Assembly: GCF_002807015.1 (NCBI RefSeq) | Contig: NZ_NIPO01000001.1 | Coordinates: forward strand, 619,936-683,935 | DNA: 64,000 nucleotides | Reading direction: 5' to 3' | DNA from: Avrilella dinanensis | Lineage (GTDB): Bacteria > Bacteroidota > Bacteroidia > Flavobacteriales > Flavobacteriaceae | Part shown: positions 1-7,611 of the stretch, one piece after another | How positions within the stretch are numbered: the stretch's first letter is position 1 | Layout of the letters: each line of letters starts with the position of its first letter | Program-made: the position numbers and the translations under genes | Notes under the pieces: model-generated | What the model was told of the DNA's origin: nothing | What the model saw: only the letters and a program-made list of their open reading frames with translations | The model's database searches: none

Positions 1-555
1 ACTACTGTAGATGTACCGGCAAGTGTAATCAACCAGTTTGAAGAGATTGTAAACGGCGGACCAGTTACTATTGAAGGAGAGGAATACACAACTATTGAGG
101 AATATATCCAACATATCGTTGAAACCAACGAAAGTGTAACCACCTTGGTTGACAATGCTGACGGAACTTATACTTATACGTCAGAAGACGGAACAGTAAC
201 TACTGTAGATGTACCGGCAAGTGTAATCAACCAGTTTGAAGAGATTGTAAACGGCGGACCAGTTACTATTGAAGGAGAGGAATACACGACTATTGAGGAG
301 TACATCCAACATATCGTTGAAACCAACGAAAGTGTAACCACCTTAGTTGACAACGCTGACGGAACTTATACTTATACGTCAGAAGACGGAACAATTACTA
401 CTGTAGATGTACCGGCAAGTGTAATCAACCAGTTTGAAGAGATTGTAAACGGCGGACCAGTTACTATTGAAGGAGAGGAATATACGACTATTGAGGAATA
501 TATCCAACATATCGTTGAAACCAACGAAACGGTAACTACATTGGTTCAGGACAAT
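1..555 (+). repeat. 198-bp tandem repeats inside the adhesin gene
   Basis: Three head-to-tail copies begin at 1, 199 and 397. The first two are about 96% identical. The third matches until about 540 and then diverges. The period is a multiple of three (66 codons), so copy number can change without breaking the frame. The array probably continues upstream of the window. Confidence 0.9.
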
Positions 556-954
556 ACTACAGGTGTCATTACATACACAGATGAAGAAGGCGAGGAAAGT
601 ACTGCTAATGTAGTTAGCACCGATGCAGATAACGAAATCACAGTAGGAGCAGACGGTGGTGCTTATTACAAAAAAGCCATCAACGATTTGGTGTCAATTA
701 ACAACAACCATACTTTGGCAGATGGCGTGAATACGGTAATCATCGATACCGCTGTGAACCCGGTTACAATCACAATTCCGGCAGCAGCAGCAAATGACGG
801 TAGAATAATCGTTTTGCGTAAAACAAATGGCGGCGGTCAGATGGTAACGCTTTCACAAACGATTCAAGACGGAGCTATGAGCTTTACCCAGTTTAATACA
901 CAAGCGACGATAACCATTCAAAGCGACGGGACAAACTGGCATAGAATAAACTAA
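1..954 (+). CDS. Repeat-containing surface adhesin, C-terminal part (5' end outside window)
   Basis: The reading frame is open from base 1, so only the last 317 codons are seen. The first part is made of a 66-residue repeat (units at 1-198, 199-396 and a third diverging after about 540). Each unit contains a DVPASVINQFEEIV segment and a NADGTYTYTSEDGT segment, which look like beta-rich stalk modules. Units 1 and 2 differ at about seven bases and one residue. A non-repeated tail follows, ending in SDGTNWHRIN, an ending I associate with large Bacteroidota beta-strand-repeat adhesins. I see no type A or type B sorting domain. It leads a same-strand series that includes a PorP/SprF protein, so surface export by type IX secretion is inferred, not shown. 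Confidence 0.8.
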   Translation, partial: TTVDVPASVINQFEEIVNGGPVTIEGEEYTTIEEYIQHIVETNESVTTLVDNADGTYTYTSEDGTVTTVDVPASVINQFEEIVNGGPVTIEGEEYTTIEEYIQHIVETNESVTTLVDNADGTYTYTSEDGTITTVDVPASVINQFEEIVNGGPVTIEGEEYTTIEEYIQHIVETNETVTTLVQDNTTGVITYTDEEGEESTANVVSTDADNEITVGADGGAYYKKAINDLVSINNNHTLADGVNTVIIDTAVNPVTITIPAAAANDGRIIVLRKTNGGGQMVTLSQTIQDGAMSFTQFNTQATITIQSDGTNWHRIN

Positions 955-1016
955 TACAGTTATTGAAAAAATTGTAAAACAACTTCTAACCCCTACAACC
1001 CCTAACGGAACGAGCT

Positions 1017-1035
1017 CCCTCTCCAAAGGAGAGGG
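1017..1035. repeat. GC-rich palindromic intergenic element
   Basis: CCCTCTCC-AAA-GGAGAGGG forms a perfect 8-bp hairpin, within a C/G-rich stretch (about 988-1062) that stands out in this AT-rich genome. Very similar short elements recur in Flavobacteriia genomes as I remember them. It could also act as a weak transcription or mRNA-stability barrier between the adhesin and the next gene. There is no T-tract. Confidence 0.6.
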
Positions 1036-1097
1036 CCGGGGAGAGGAAGGGTCGGGAGAGAATTCTACTGAAATAATATAAATAAAAGATTAAAGTT

Positions 1098-3131
1098 ATG
1101 AAAAAAATAACTCGAAATATAGCAACATTAATGGTGCTTACCGTTGCAGGTACAACCGTAGCTACAGCACAGGTCGTTGAACAAAAAGTAGGCGACAACA
1201 ATTTGATTATGAATCAAAACGCGGTCTTGGAAATCGAAAGTACTAACAGAGGACTTTTATTGCCACGATTGGAGCTCACGGCAACAGATAATTTCGCACC
1301 GCTTACAGCCCACGTAGAGGGTATGACTATTTATAATACTGCCACAGCAGGTACAGGAGCAACTGCCGTAACCCCAGGGTATTATTACAATGATGGTACC
1401 AAATGGGTACGCGTAGCCACTGGTGCAGATGCTAAAACCGAACCTTGGTTTGTGCAAAACACTTCAAACGAAGCCACCGCCAATACCGACGATATCTACC
1501 AGCAAGGTAGAGTCGCCGTAGGTTTTACGGATGAAGATGCTGTTTCTGATAAGCAGTTTGAAGTAAAAGGAGACGTAAAGACCGAATTTGTCGATACCGA
1601 TGACTATATCTACGGTTTTCAGACTGCAATGTCGGGCTTAGATCCCTCTACAAAAGAGAATTTGATGTATGTTACGGATAACGAAGATTTATCAGCGGCA
1701 AATCATTTTTCATTTCTTGGGGTAAACAAGAACAACGCCACTTTCATAACTATGGATAAAACCGGTGCCCAGGATAAGGCTGCGATAATAACAGCGGCGA
1801 ATATTCCAAGTGGAAGTGGGGGGGTTGTAGGTCTAGCGAGTGAAACTTCTGATGGCAAATACGTTAATGTTGGAGGTCTTACCTGGACCGATGATGTAGA
1901 TGGGGCTATCCAGACCAGGCAAACAGTAGAAGGAGATAATGTACAGATGAATTTGCATGTCCGCCCAAAAACAGGGATAATATTCAACCATTCTGGTGTT
2001 ACAGGTTACGGAAGCTATACATTTCCAAAAAATACACCAACAGAAGGTCAGGTCTTAGTGGGTGGAGCTACTACAGGGACAGCTTTTGTCGGCAGACACT
2101 TGGAATGGAAAGACCTGAGCGAATTGGTAACAGTGACTGAACCTTGGAAAATCCAAAACACTTCAAACGAAGCTACCGACAATACCGACGACATCTACCA
2201 ACAAGGTAAAGTAGCTGTTGGCTTTACGGATGCTGATGCCGTTTCGGAAAAGCAATTAGAAGTAAAAGGAGATTTCAAAACACAAATAGAAAATGGAGGT
2301 GAATATGTGGGAATGGAAACTAATATAAATGGATTCAATGGAGCGTTAATGTATGTATCCAATAATGATGATATTTTGTCAGCAACGGAATATGATGCAC
2401 TATCTGTCTCTTCTTTCGGAGGGTCAATATTGAGCTCTGTATCTGGTCAATATGCTTCAACCATTTCAACTGCAGCGGATGACACAAATGAGGCAGACTT
2501 CTCTTTAATAGCATCAAGAAACGGGGTCAATTATTCCTCCATTGCTGGTAGTTCTTCAAACTTGATGTTTGAAACAAGAGATGCAGGCAATGAGAACACT
2601 GTGATGGATATAGGCACGACAGGTGTTAGGTTCAGATATAGAGATAATAGCACAGTTGGAAACAATGTAGGAGATTACATATTTCCAAGAGACAATGGTC
2701 AGCCTGGCCAGGTGTTAATAACTAACGGAGTAAATCCGGCAGCGGAAACAGCTCAGCTTTCTTGGGCAGATGTTTCGGATTTAGTCAAAGCAGCCATGCC
2801 TAAATTTTTCTATATGCCGTCGGTAGAAATACCTACACATAACACTTCTACAGGAATATTGCTTACAGGCACGCAGACCATTGATTTGTATGCATCATAT
2901 ACCGAGCAGTTTGGTTTTACAGGAGGGGTAGGTCAGGCTAGAAGTAACAACGCTTCGACTATACCAACGATACCGGCAGATGAATTGGATTATTTCATAA
3001 CTTATTTTGATACAGATGTTTTTCAAAATGTAGCAGTTTCTACTGAAGGAGTATTAACATACAGCGTAAAATCCGATGCCGTCGTGACACCGAAGACATT
3101 TATGAACATCGTATTTAAAGTAAGAGACTAA
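1098..3131 (+). CDS. Secreted surface protein with duplicated module, function unknown
   Basis: A 677-residue protein with a clear Sec signal peptide (MKKIT..., cut near ATAQ at residues 22-25). Residues about 45-105 carry the LEIESTNRGLLLPRLEL...GMTIYN...GYYYNDGTKW pattern seen near the start of many Bacteroidota surface proteins. Two homologous modules follow, beginning at Pro116 and Pro349 (QNTSNEAT-NTDDIYQQG-VAVGFTD-DAVS-KQ-EVKGD in both) and each running about 230 residues to a YIFPRDNGQPGQVL-like segment. I see no catalytic motif and no T9SS sorting domain. The stop codon shares one base with the start of the next gene (TAATG at 3129-3133), which suggests translational coupling. Export is certain from the signal peptide; the role is inferred from the cassette. 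Confidence 0.8.
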   Translation: MKKITRNIATLMVLTVAGTTVATAQVVEQKVGDNNLIMNQNAVLEIESTNRGLLLPRLELTATDNFAPLTAHVEGMTIYNTATAGTGATAVTPGYYYNDGTKWVRVATGADAKTEPWFVQNTSNEATANTDDIYQQGRVAVGFTDEDAVSDKQFEVKGDVKTEFVDTDDYIYGFQTAMSGLDPSTKENLMYVTDNEDLSAANHFSFLGVNKNNATFITMDKTGAQDKAAIITAANIPSGSGGVVGLASETSDGKYVNVGGLTWTDDVDGAIQTRQTVEGDNVQMNLHVRPKTGIIFNHSGVTGYGSYTFPKNTPTEGQVLVGGATTGTAFVGRHLEWKDLSELVTVTEPWKIQNTSNEATDNTDDIYQQGKVAVGFTDADAVSEKQLEVKGDFKTQIENGGEYVGMETNINGFNGALMYVSNNDDILSATEYDALSVSSFGGSILSSVSGQYASTISTAADDTNEADFSLIASRNGVNYSSIAGSSSNLMFETRDAGNENTVMDIGTTGVRFRYRDNSTVGNNVGDYIFPRDNGQPGQVLITNGVNPAAETAQLSWADVSDLVKAAMPKFFYMPSVEIPTHNTSTGILLTGTQTIDLYASYTEQFGFTGGVGQARSNNASTIPTIPADELDYFITYFDTDVFQNVAVSTEGVLTYSVKSDAVVTPKTFMNIVFKVRD

Positions 3132-4693
3132 TGAAAAATCTGGTTAAAATAGTAAAGAAAGGGTATTGCAACACAATTTTTGCAGTTTTGATAGCCTTTC
3201 TTTTTAACAGTGTATCATTATATGCACAAGATATAACCCGTTTTCCATATAATATATCTTTCCGAAGCACTATACAGCCAACAGGAATTGTGCGTCCTAA
3301 CGCAGGAACGAATAGTGCAGCGTTTACAAACGATGGTTTACGATTAACAAACACTACTTCACAATTTGGTGCGGTAGCATTAGACGGGGTATCATTTAAT
3401 TCTACTAATGGTATAGAGATAGAGTTTGAGTATTCAATGTTTGGGGGTACTACATTTGATGGATCTTATGGAGATGGGCTTTCCGTGTTTTTGTATGATG
3501 CTTCAGTACCACTTAATATTGGAGCGAGAGGTGCTGGTTTAGGATATTCTTATAATCGGACATATTCACCAACTTCAGCAAGGGCGTCTGGTTTATCAGG
3601 AGGGTATTTAGGAATTGGGTTAGATGAATTTGGAAATTTCAAAGGGCGTAGATATCAAGGAGATTCCAGAGTAAACGGTATCAATATGTCGTGGGCTACA
3701 AATAGTCACATAACATTAAGAGGTGCCATGCATCCTACAGGTTTATCTGGAGGGGGTATAAGAGGGGTAGGTTTTTCCGGATACCCGGTTTTGATTACCC
3801 GATCTACAAAACATGCTTCTAGTGGAAATTTGGGAGCTGTGTTAAATGCTACAGGTGGGGGATATTCTGCATTAACTTCAATAGGTAGTGGAAATGCATT
3901 TGATTTACGACCAGGAAGTTTGGCAACTACAGAAGGAGCCGCTAACTATAGAAAAGCATTTATTACGTTATTGCCTCATATTGATGGTGGTTTTAGAGTG
4001 ACCGTGCGTATACAACACGGAACAACAATAACTACGGTTATTGATAACTATCATTACAGAACATCATTTACCTATACGGAAAATGCAAATGGAAATACTT
4101 CAGGAAGTACAGAGCAAAGCGGGGGGCCTTATGCAGAAAGCACTCATACCTTAAATGCTTCTGTTCCCGACTCTTTTAAAATAGGATTTGCAGCTTCTAC
4201 AGGTGGTGCTTCACAAACCCATATAATACGTGATTTAGAAGTAAGTATTCCGTATTTACCCGAAATGGAAGATGATGAAATGTCTATGTGTGTAAATTAT
4301 CATCCTTCTGTGACAATTCAACCATTTGTGAATGATATTGTTTATAATGGTGCATTAACAGGTACTCCTGAAGGAGGAAATACAAATACATACATTGATT
4401 TTAATAGTTTTAGATTTGAAAATGAATTAGGAAACCAAGTAGGAACCTCTACTTCTTACACACAACCTAATGTAGGTACTTGGACTTATAATTCTAGTAA
4501 TGGGCAAGTAGTTTTTACTCCTGTAAAAGGCTATACAGGGATTGCTTCTGTGAATTATTCTATAAAAGGATTTAATACAAACGGTGGACCTTTTGGTCAA
4601 GATATTTATAGATCTGCTACCACAACTATAAAAGTAGATGTTAAATTTTGTAATACTATAAGTAATCCATCTTTGCCGAGTGGTAAACAATAG
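3131..4693 (+). CDS. L-type-lectin-like secreted protein
   Basis: 520 residues with a signal peptide (cut near YAQ, residue 33). Residues about 35-380 resemble a legume/L-type lectin beta-sandwich: an early FNSTNGIEIEFEYSMF strand, then YGDGLSVFLYD and GGYLGIGLDEFGNF, the usual signature of this fold in bacterial surface proteins. The last 130 residues look like an Ig/cadherin-type domain (NDIVYNG... VVFTPVKGYTG). The protein stops at FCNTISNPSLPSGKQ with no type A or B sorting domain, so it may be shortened at its end. It is coupled to the gene before it. Base use is more AT-rich than in the genes from 5371 onward. Carbohydrate binding at the cell surface is inferred. Confidence 0.75.
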   Translation: MKNLVKIVKKGYCNTIFAVLIAFLFNSVSLYAQDITRFPYNISFRSTIQPTGIVRPNAGTNSAAFTNDGLRLTNTTSQFGAVALDGVSFNSTNGIEIEFEYSMFGGTTFDGSYGDGLSVFLYDASVPLNIGARGAGLGYSYNRTYSPTSARASGLSGGYLGIGLDEFGNFKGRRYQGDSRVNGINMSWATNSHITLRGAMHPTGLSGGGIRGVGFSGYPVLITRSTKHASSGNLGAVLNATGGGYSALTSIGSGNAFDLRPGSLATTEGAANYRKAFITLLPHIDGGFRVTVRIQHGTTITTVIDNYHYRTSFTYTENANGNTSGSTEQSGGPYAESTHTLNASVPDSFKIGFAASTGGASQTHIIRDLEVSIPYLPEMEDDEMSMCVNYHPSVTIQPFVNDIVYNGALTGTPEGGNTNTYIDFNSFRFENELGNQVGTSTSYTQPNVGTWTYNSSNGQVVFTPVKGYTGIASVNYSIKGFNTNGGPFGQDIYRSATTTIKVDVKFCNTISNPSLPSGKQ

Positions 4694-4855
4694 GAAGGAG
4701 CGATATTCTTTGGACTTGAAAAATCGAATGGAGGAGTAGCGGATTGAAACGAGTGTGTTTGTTAATATCGTTTAAAACAATGACCCGAACCTGAAAGGGT
4801 AAATAATTCGATGCAGTTAGTATAAATTCATGCGATGCTACAGGGAACTCGAATA

Positions 4856-5306
4856 ATGAAATATATGAAGAAATTAATTGCGATAATAGCACTACTTTTT
4901 TCTGGATCCTGTGTTATGTCACGAACCGGATCAGGTAGTTATGAGGCAAGTAACGGCTCAGAGTATATTGGTTCGGGCACTATAAGTTTGTTTACTCGGA
5001 GAGCCCGTATCTGGGGTCGGATGCAGATTGGGAGATCGACGGGGAGGTATATGTCTACAGCCGCAATATCTGGATCTCGCCCACGGCGAAGGCCAGTGGT
5101 AGCGGTACACTATATGTCCGCTCTCCCGGAAATATCCTTTTTACGAGGATTGGATCGATGCTGTCACCCGAGTGTACAATAACGACGGCGAATTTGTCGA
5201 CGTGAATATCCTCCTAACCAATTGTCTTGGTGTTGAGCTGACAAATATTGAAGTTCAGGGCTATGCAAGCAGTGCAGGAACAGGATCACTGAAGGTGGCT
5301 GGATAA
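4856..5306 (+). pseudogene. Small secreted surface protein broken by two frameshifts
   Basis: From ATG 4856 a signal peptide (MKYMKKLIAIIALLFSGSC) and about 30 residues are read in frame 2. From about 4990 the plausible protein continues in frame 1 (SESPYLGSDADWEIDGEVYVY... SGSGTLYVRSPGNILF), and from about 5142 in frame 3 (YEDWIDAVTRVYNNDGEF... TGSLKVAG), ending at TAA 5304-5306. Both shifts equal one missing base. The second lies in a run of five T (5138-5142), and a sixth T would join ILF to YEDW. The rebuilt protein would be about 150 residues. It sits between the lectin-like and CHU_C genes. It may be a true pseudogene, a phase-variable gene or two sequencing errors. The 162 bases before it (4694-4855) show no gene or signal I can identify. 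Confidence 0.65.
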
Positions 5307-5370
5307 AAAATAATTAGCAATTCAAGCAATAGGTAATTGGATAATACCTAATCACTAAAACAAAAAAGAG

Positions 5371-6633
5371 ATGAAAAAAAAGATACTATACCTATTTTTA
5401 GGGATTCCAATCATTACGACTTCCCAGACGGTAAATACGGGTAACCTTTCAGTACGTCCAAGCACGGAAGTATCGACTTATTTTGATTTTGATAACCGAT
5501 CTACAGGTCGGGTATTGAACGATGGGGATTTTTACTTTTACGATGATTATAACAATGAAGGTATTTTTGCCCACAGTGTTGATTCTGCTACGGGTTATGT
5601 GATATTTGAAGGAAAAAGTAATAGTGTTCAGAACATATCGGGTTCAGCGCCGAGTGATTTTTCCAATGTGTTGTTCAACAAGGCAGGAGGAGATTATTCT
5701 TTCAACCTGACCAATGAGATCTTGGTGAATAATCTGGTAGATTTCTACGAAGGCGTTGTGTTCGTGAACAAGAACGAAGGTGGTGTTTTTACCTTCCTTC
5801 GGGGAGCGGTTCACGAGAACACCTCTGATGATAGCCATGCCATGGGTCAGGTGGATAAGGAAGGTGAAGAAAACTTCATTTACCCGATAGGCAAAGGCGG
5901 TTACTACCGTTTTGCGGGCATATCTTCAGTGGCAGCAGTTAGCGGTAATGTGCAAGAGAGCTACTATACGGGAGAATATTTTCTGGAAAATAGCAACAAC
6001 AGCTATAACCATGCCCAAAAAGCTGGCGTAATAGAGTTAATTGATGATGCGGAATACTGGATTGTTAATCCCTCTCAAAACACCGATGGTACATTAATTC
6101 TGACCTTGTCATGGGACGAGCGGACTACACCGTTCAACATGTATGGCGACCCGAGAGAGTTACGTATCGTTCGCTGGGACGAAGACACGCAAATGTGGTT
6201 GAATGAAGGCGGAACGGTAAACCCCGTAGAGAAAACGGTTACCACCCCGACACAAATTGACAAATATGGCGTATTTACTTTAGGAAAAGTAAAAGGAGAC
6301 TGGGTTAATCCGGGCGATGTGGTTATTTATGACGGGGTTTCTCCAGACGGCGACGGTAAAAATGATTATTTCTATATCGAAAATATCACAGATTACCCTG
6401 ATAACACTGTAACGATATTCAACCGTTGGGGCCGTGAGGTTTATCATACGACGAACTACGACAGCCGTGGCAACCACTTTTCCGGTTATGCAGAAGGTGT
6501 AAAAACGTTCAAAAACGGAGAGAAATTACCGACAGGTACCTACTATTATATCGTAGAGTACACGTATGAAAACAATAGCGGCCAGGCACGGAGAATCAGA
6601 AAAGCCGGCTCCCTACATTTAGAAAACAACTAA
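5371..6633 (+). CDS. T9SS cargo protein with type B gliding-motility C-terminal domain (CHU_C)
   Basis: 420 residues. A signal peptide (MKKKILYLFLGIPIITTSQ) is followed by a beta-rich region of about 290 residues, with a SDDSHAMGQVDKEG...FIYPIGKGGYYRFAGI segment typical of this family. Residues about 315-420 form the gliding-motility-associated C-terminal domain: ISPDGDGKND-like (VSPDGDGKNDYFYIEN), TIFNRWGREVY and GTYYYIVEY. Such type B domains direct proteins through the type IX secretion system and usually need a partner PorP/SprF protein, which is the next gene, 11 bases downstream. This is therefore probably the cell-surface protein handled by that partner. Confidence 0.9.
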   Translation: MKKKILYLFLGIPIITTSQTVNTGNLSVRPSTEVSTYFDFDNRSTGRVLNDGDFYFYDDYNNEGIFAHSVDSATGYVIFEGKSNSVQNISGSAPSDFSNVLFNKAGGDYSFNLTNEILVNNLVDFYEGVVFVNKNEGGVFTFLRGAVHENTSDDSHAMGQVDKEGEENFIYPIGKGGYYRFAGISSVAAVSGNVQESYYTGEYFLENSNNSYNHAQKAGVIELIDDAEYWIVNPSQNTDGTLILTLSWDERTTPFNMYGDPRELRIVRWDEDTQMWLNEGGTVNPVEKTVTTPTQIDKYGVFTLGKVKGDWVNPGDVVIYDGVSPDGDGKNDYFYIENITDYPDNTVTIFNRWGREVYHTTNYDSRGNHFSGYAEGVKTFKNGEKLPTGTYYYIVEYTYENNSGQARRIRKAGSLHLENN

Positions 6634-6644
6634 TATCCGCAGGA

Positions 6645-7595
6645 ATGATGAAAATAAGACTAAATATCACACATTTATTGCTGGGAGCATTCATGTTGGG
6701 AAGTATGCAGTTGCATGCCCAGCAAGACCCGCAATATACGAACTATATGTACAATACGGTAAATATCAACCCGGCTTATGCGGGCAGTCGCGGAGCGATG
6801 AGCATTTTCGGTCTGCACCGTACGCAATGGGTTGGCTTGGACAGGGCCCCGGTTACGAACACCTTGTCGGTGAATACGCCGATAAAGAATTCTAAATTAG
6901 GACTCGGCGTATCCCTTATCAATGACCGTTTGGGGATTATGGACGAAAACACCTTGTCGGTAGATGTATCCTATACGTTAGACTTTGGTGGGGATAACAA
7001 CCACAAGTTATCGTTTGGAATCAAAGGGTCAGCCAACCTGCTCAGTGTGGACTATGAGCTATTGAGAAGATTCAACGAAGACGACCCGAATTTGTCCGGA
7101 CAAATCAACAACCAGTTTACGCCAAACTTCGGAGCGGGTGTTTACTACCACAGCGACAAGGCTTATTTAGGCTTTTCGATACCGAATTTCCTAACCACAG
7201 ACAGGTACAACGACAACGAGCGTAACACGAGTTATAGTATGATGCGTCAGAAAATGCACTTTCACTTAATCGGAGGTTATGTTTTTGATGTAAACCCTAA
7301 CCTGAAGTTCAAACCTGCATTTTTAATCAAGGCAGTAGAAGGCGCTCCGGTTCAGGTAGATTTGACAGGTAACTTCCTGCTTTTCGACAAGCTGACCCTT
7401 GGGGGAGCTTACCGCCTGGACGCAGCGTGGAGTGCTTTGGCAGCCTTCCAGATTACCGATGGTTTGATGATAGGTTATGCCTACGACAACGATGTACAGG
7501 CACTACGCCATTACAACCATGGATCCCACGAGCTATTTGTTCGATTTGAATTGTTTAACCGACACAAGCGTATGAACTCCCCACGCTTCTTCTAA
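6645..7595 (+). CDS. PorP/SprF family type IX secretion outer-membrane protein
   Basis: 316 residues with a signal peptide ending LHAQ and the diagnostic start of the family, QDPQYTNYMYNTVNINPAYAGSRG. The rest alternates beta strands with GLGVSLINDRLGI and LGGAYRLDAAWSAL segments, as expected of a 14-strand barrel anchored in the outer membrane. Family members act with one neighbouring type B cargo protein, either securing it on the surface or aiding its export. Two in-frame ATG codons (6645 and 6648) are possible starts. It lies between the CHU_C protein and the OmpA protein, the standard order in flavobacteria. Confidence 0.93.
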   Translation: MMKIRLNITHLLLGAFMLGSMQLHAQQDPQYTNYMYNTVNINPAYAGSRGAMSIFGLHRTQWVGLDRAPVTNTLSVNTPIKNSKLGLGVSLINDRLGIMDENTLSVDVSYTLDFGGDNNHKLSFGIKGSANLLSVDYELLRRFNEDDPNLSGQINNQFTPNFGAGVYYHSDKAYLGFSIPNFLTTDRYNDNERNTSYSMMRQKMHFHLIGGYVFDVNPNLKFKPAFLIKAVEGAPVQVDLTGNFLLFDKLTLGGAYRLDAAWSALAAFQITDGLMIGYAYDNDVQALRHYNHGSHELFVRFELFNRHKRMNSPRFF

Positions 7596-7611
7596 AAAAA
7601 ACCTGATAGAG

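Noticed and set aside
1..555. CRISPR-like regularity of the 198-bp repeats
   Set aside because: The units are head-to-tail without spacers and stay in one open reading frame; they are protein repeats.
4694..4855. Possible structured RNA or extra exon-like continuation of the lectin gene
   Set aside because: No frame gives a convincing continuation and no strong hairpin or known RNA motif was seen.
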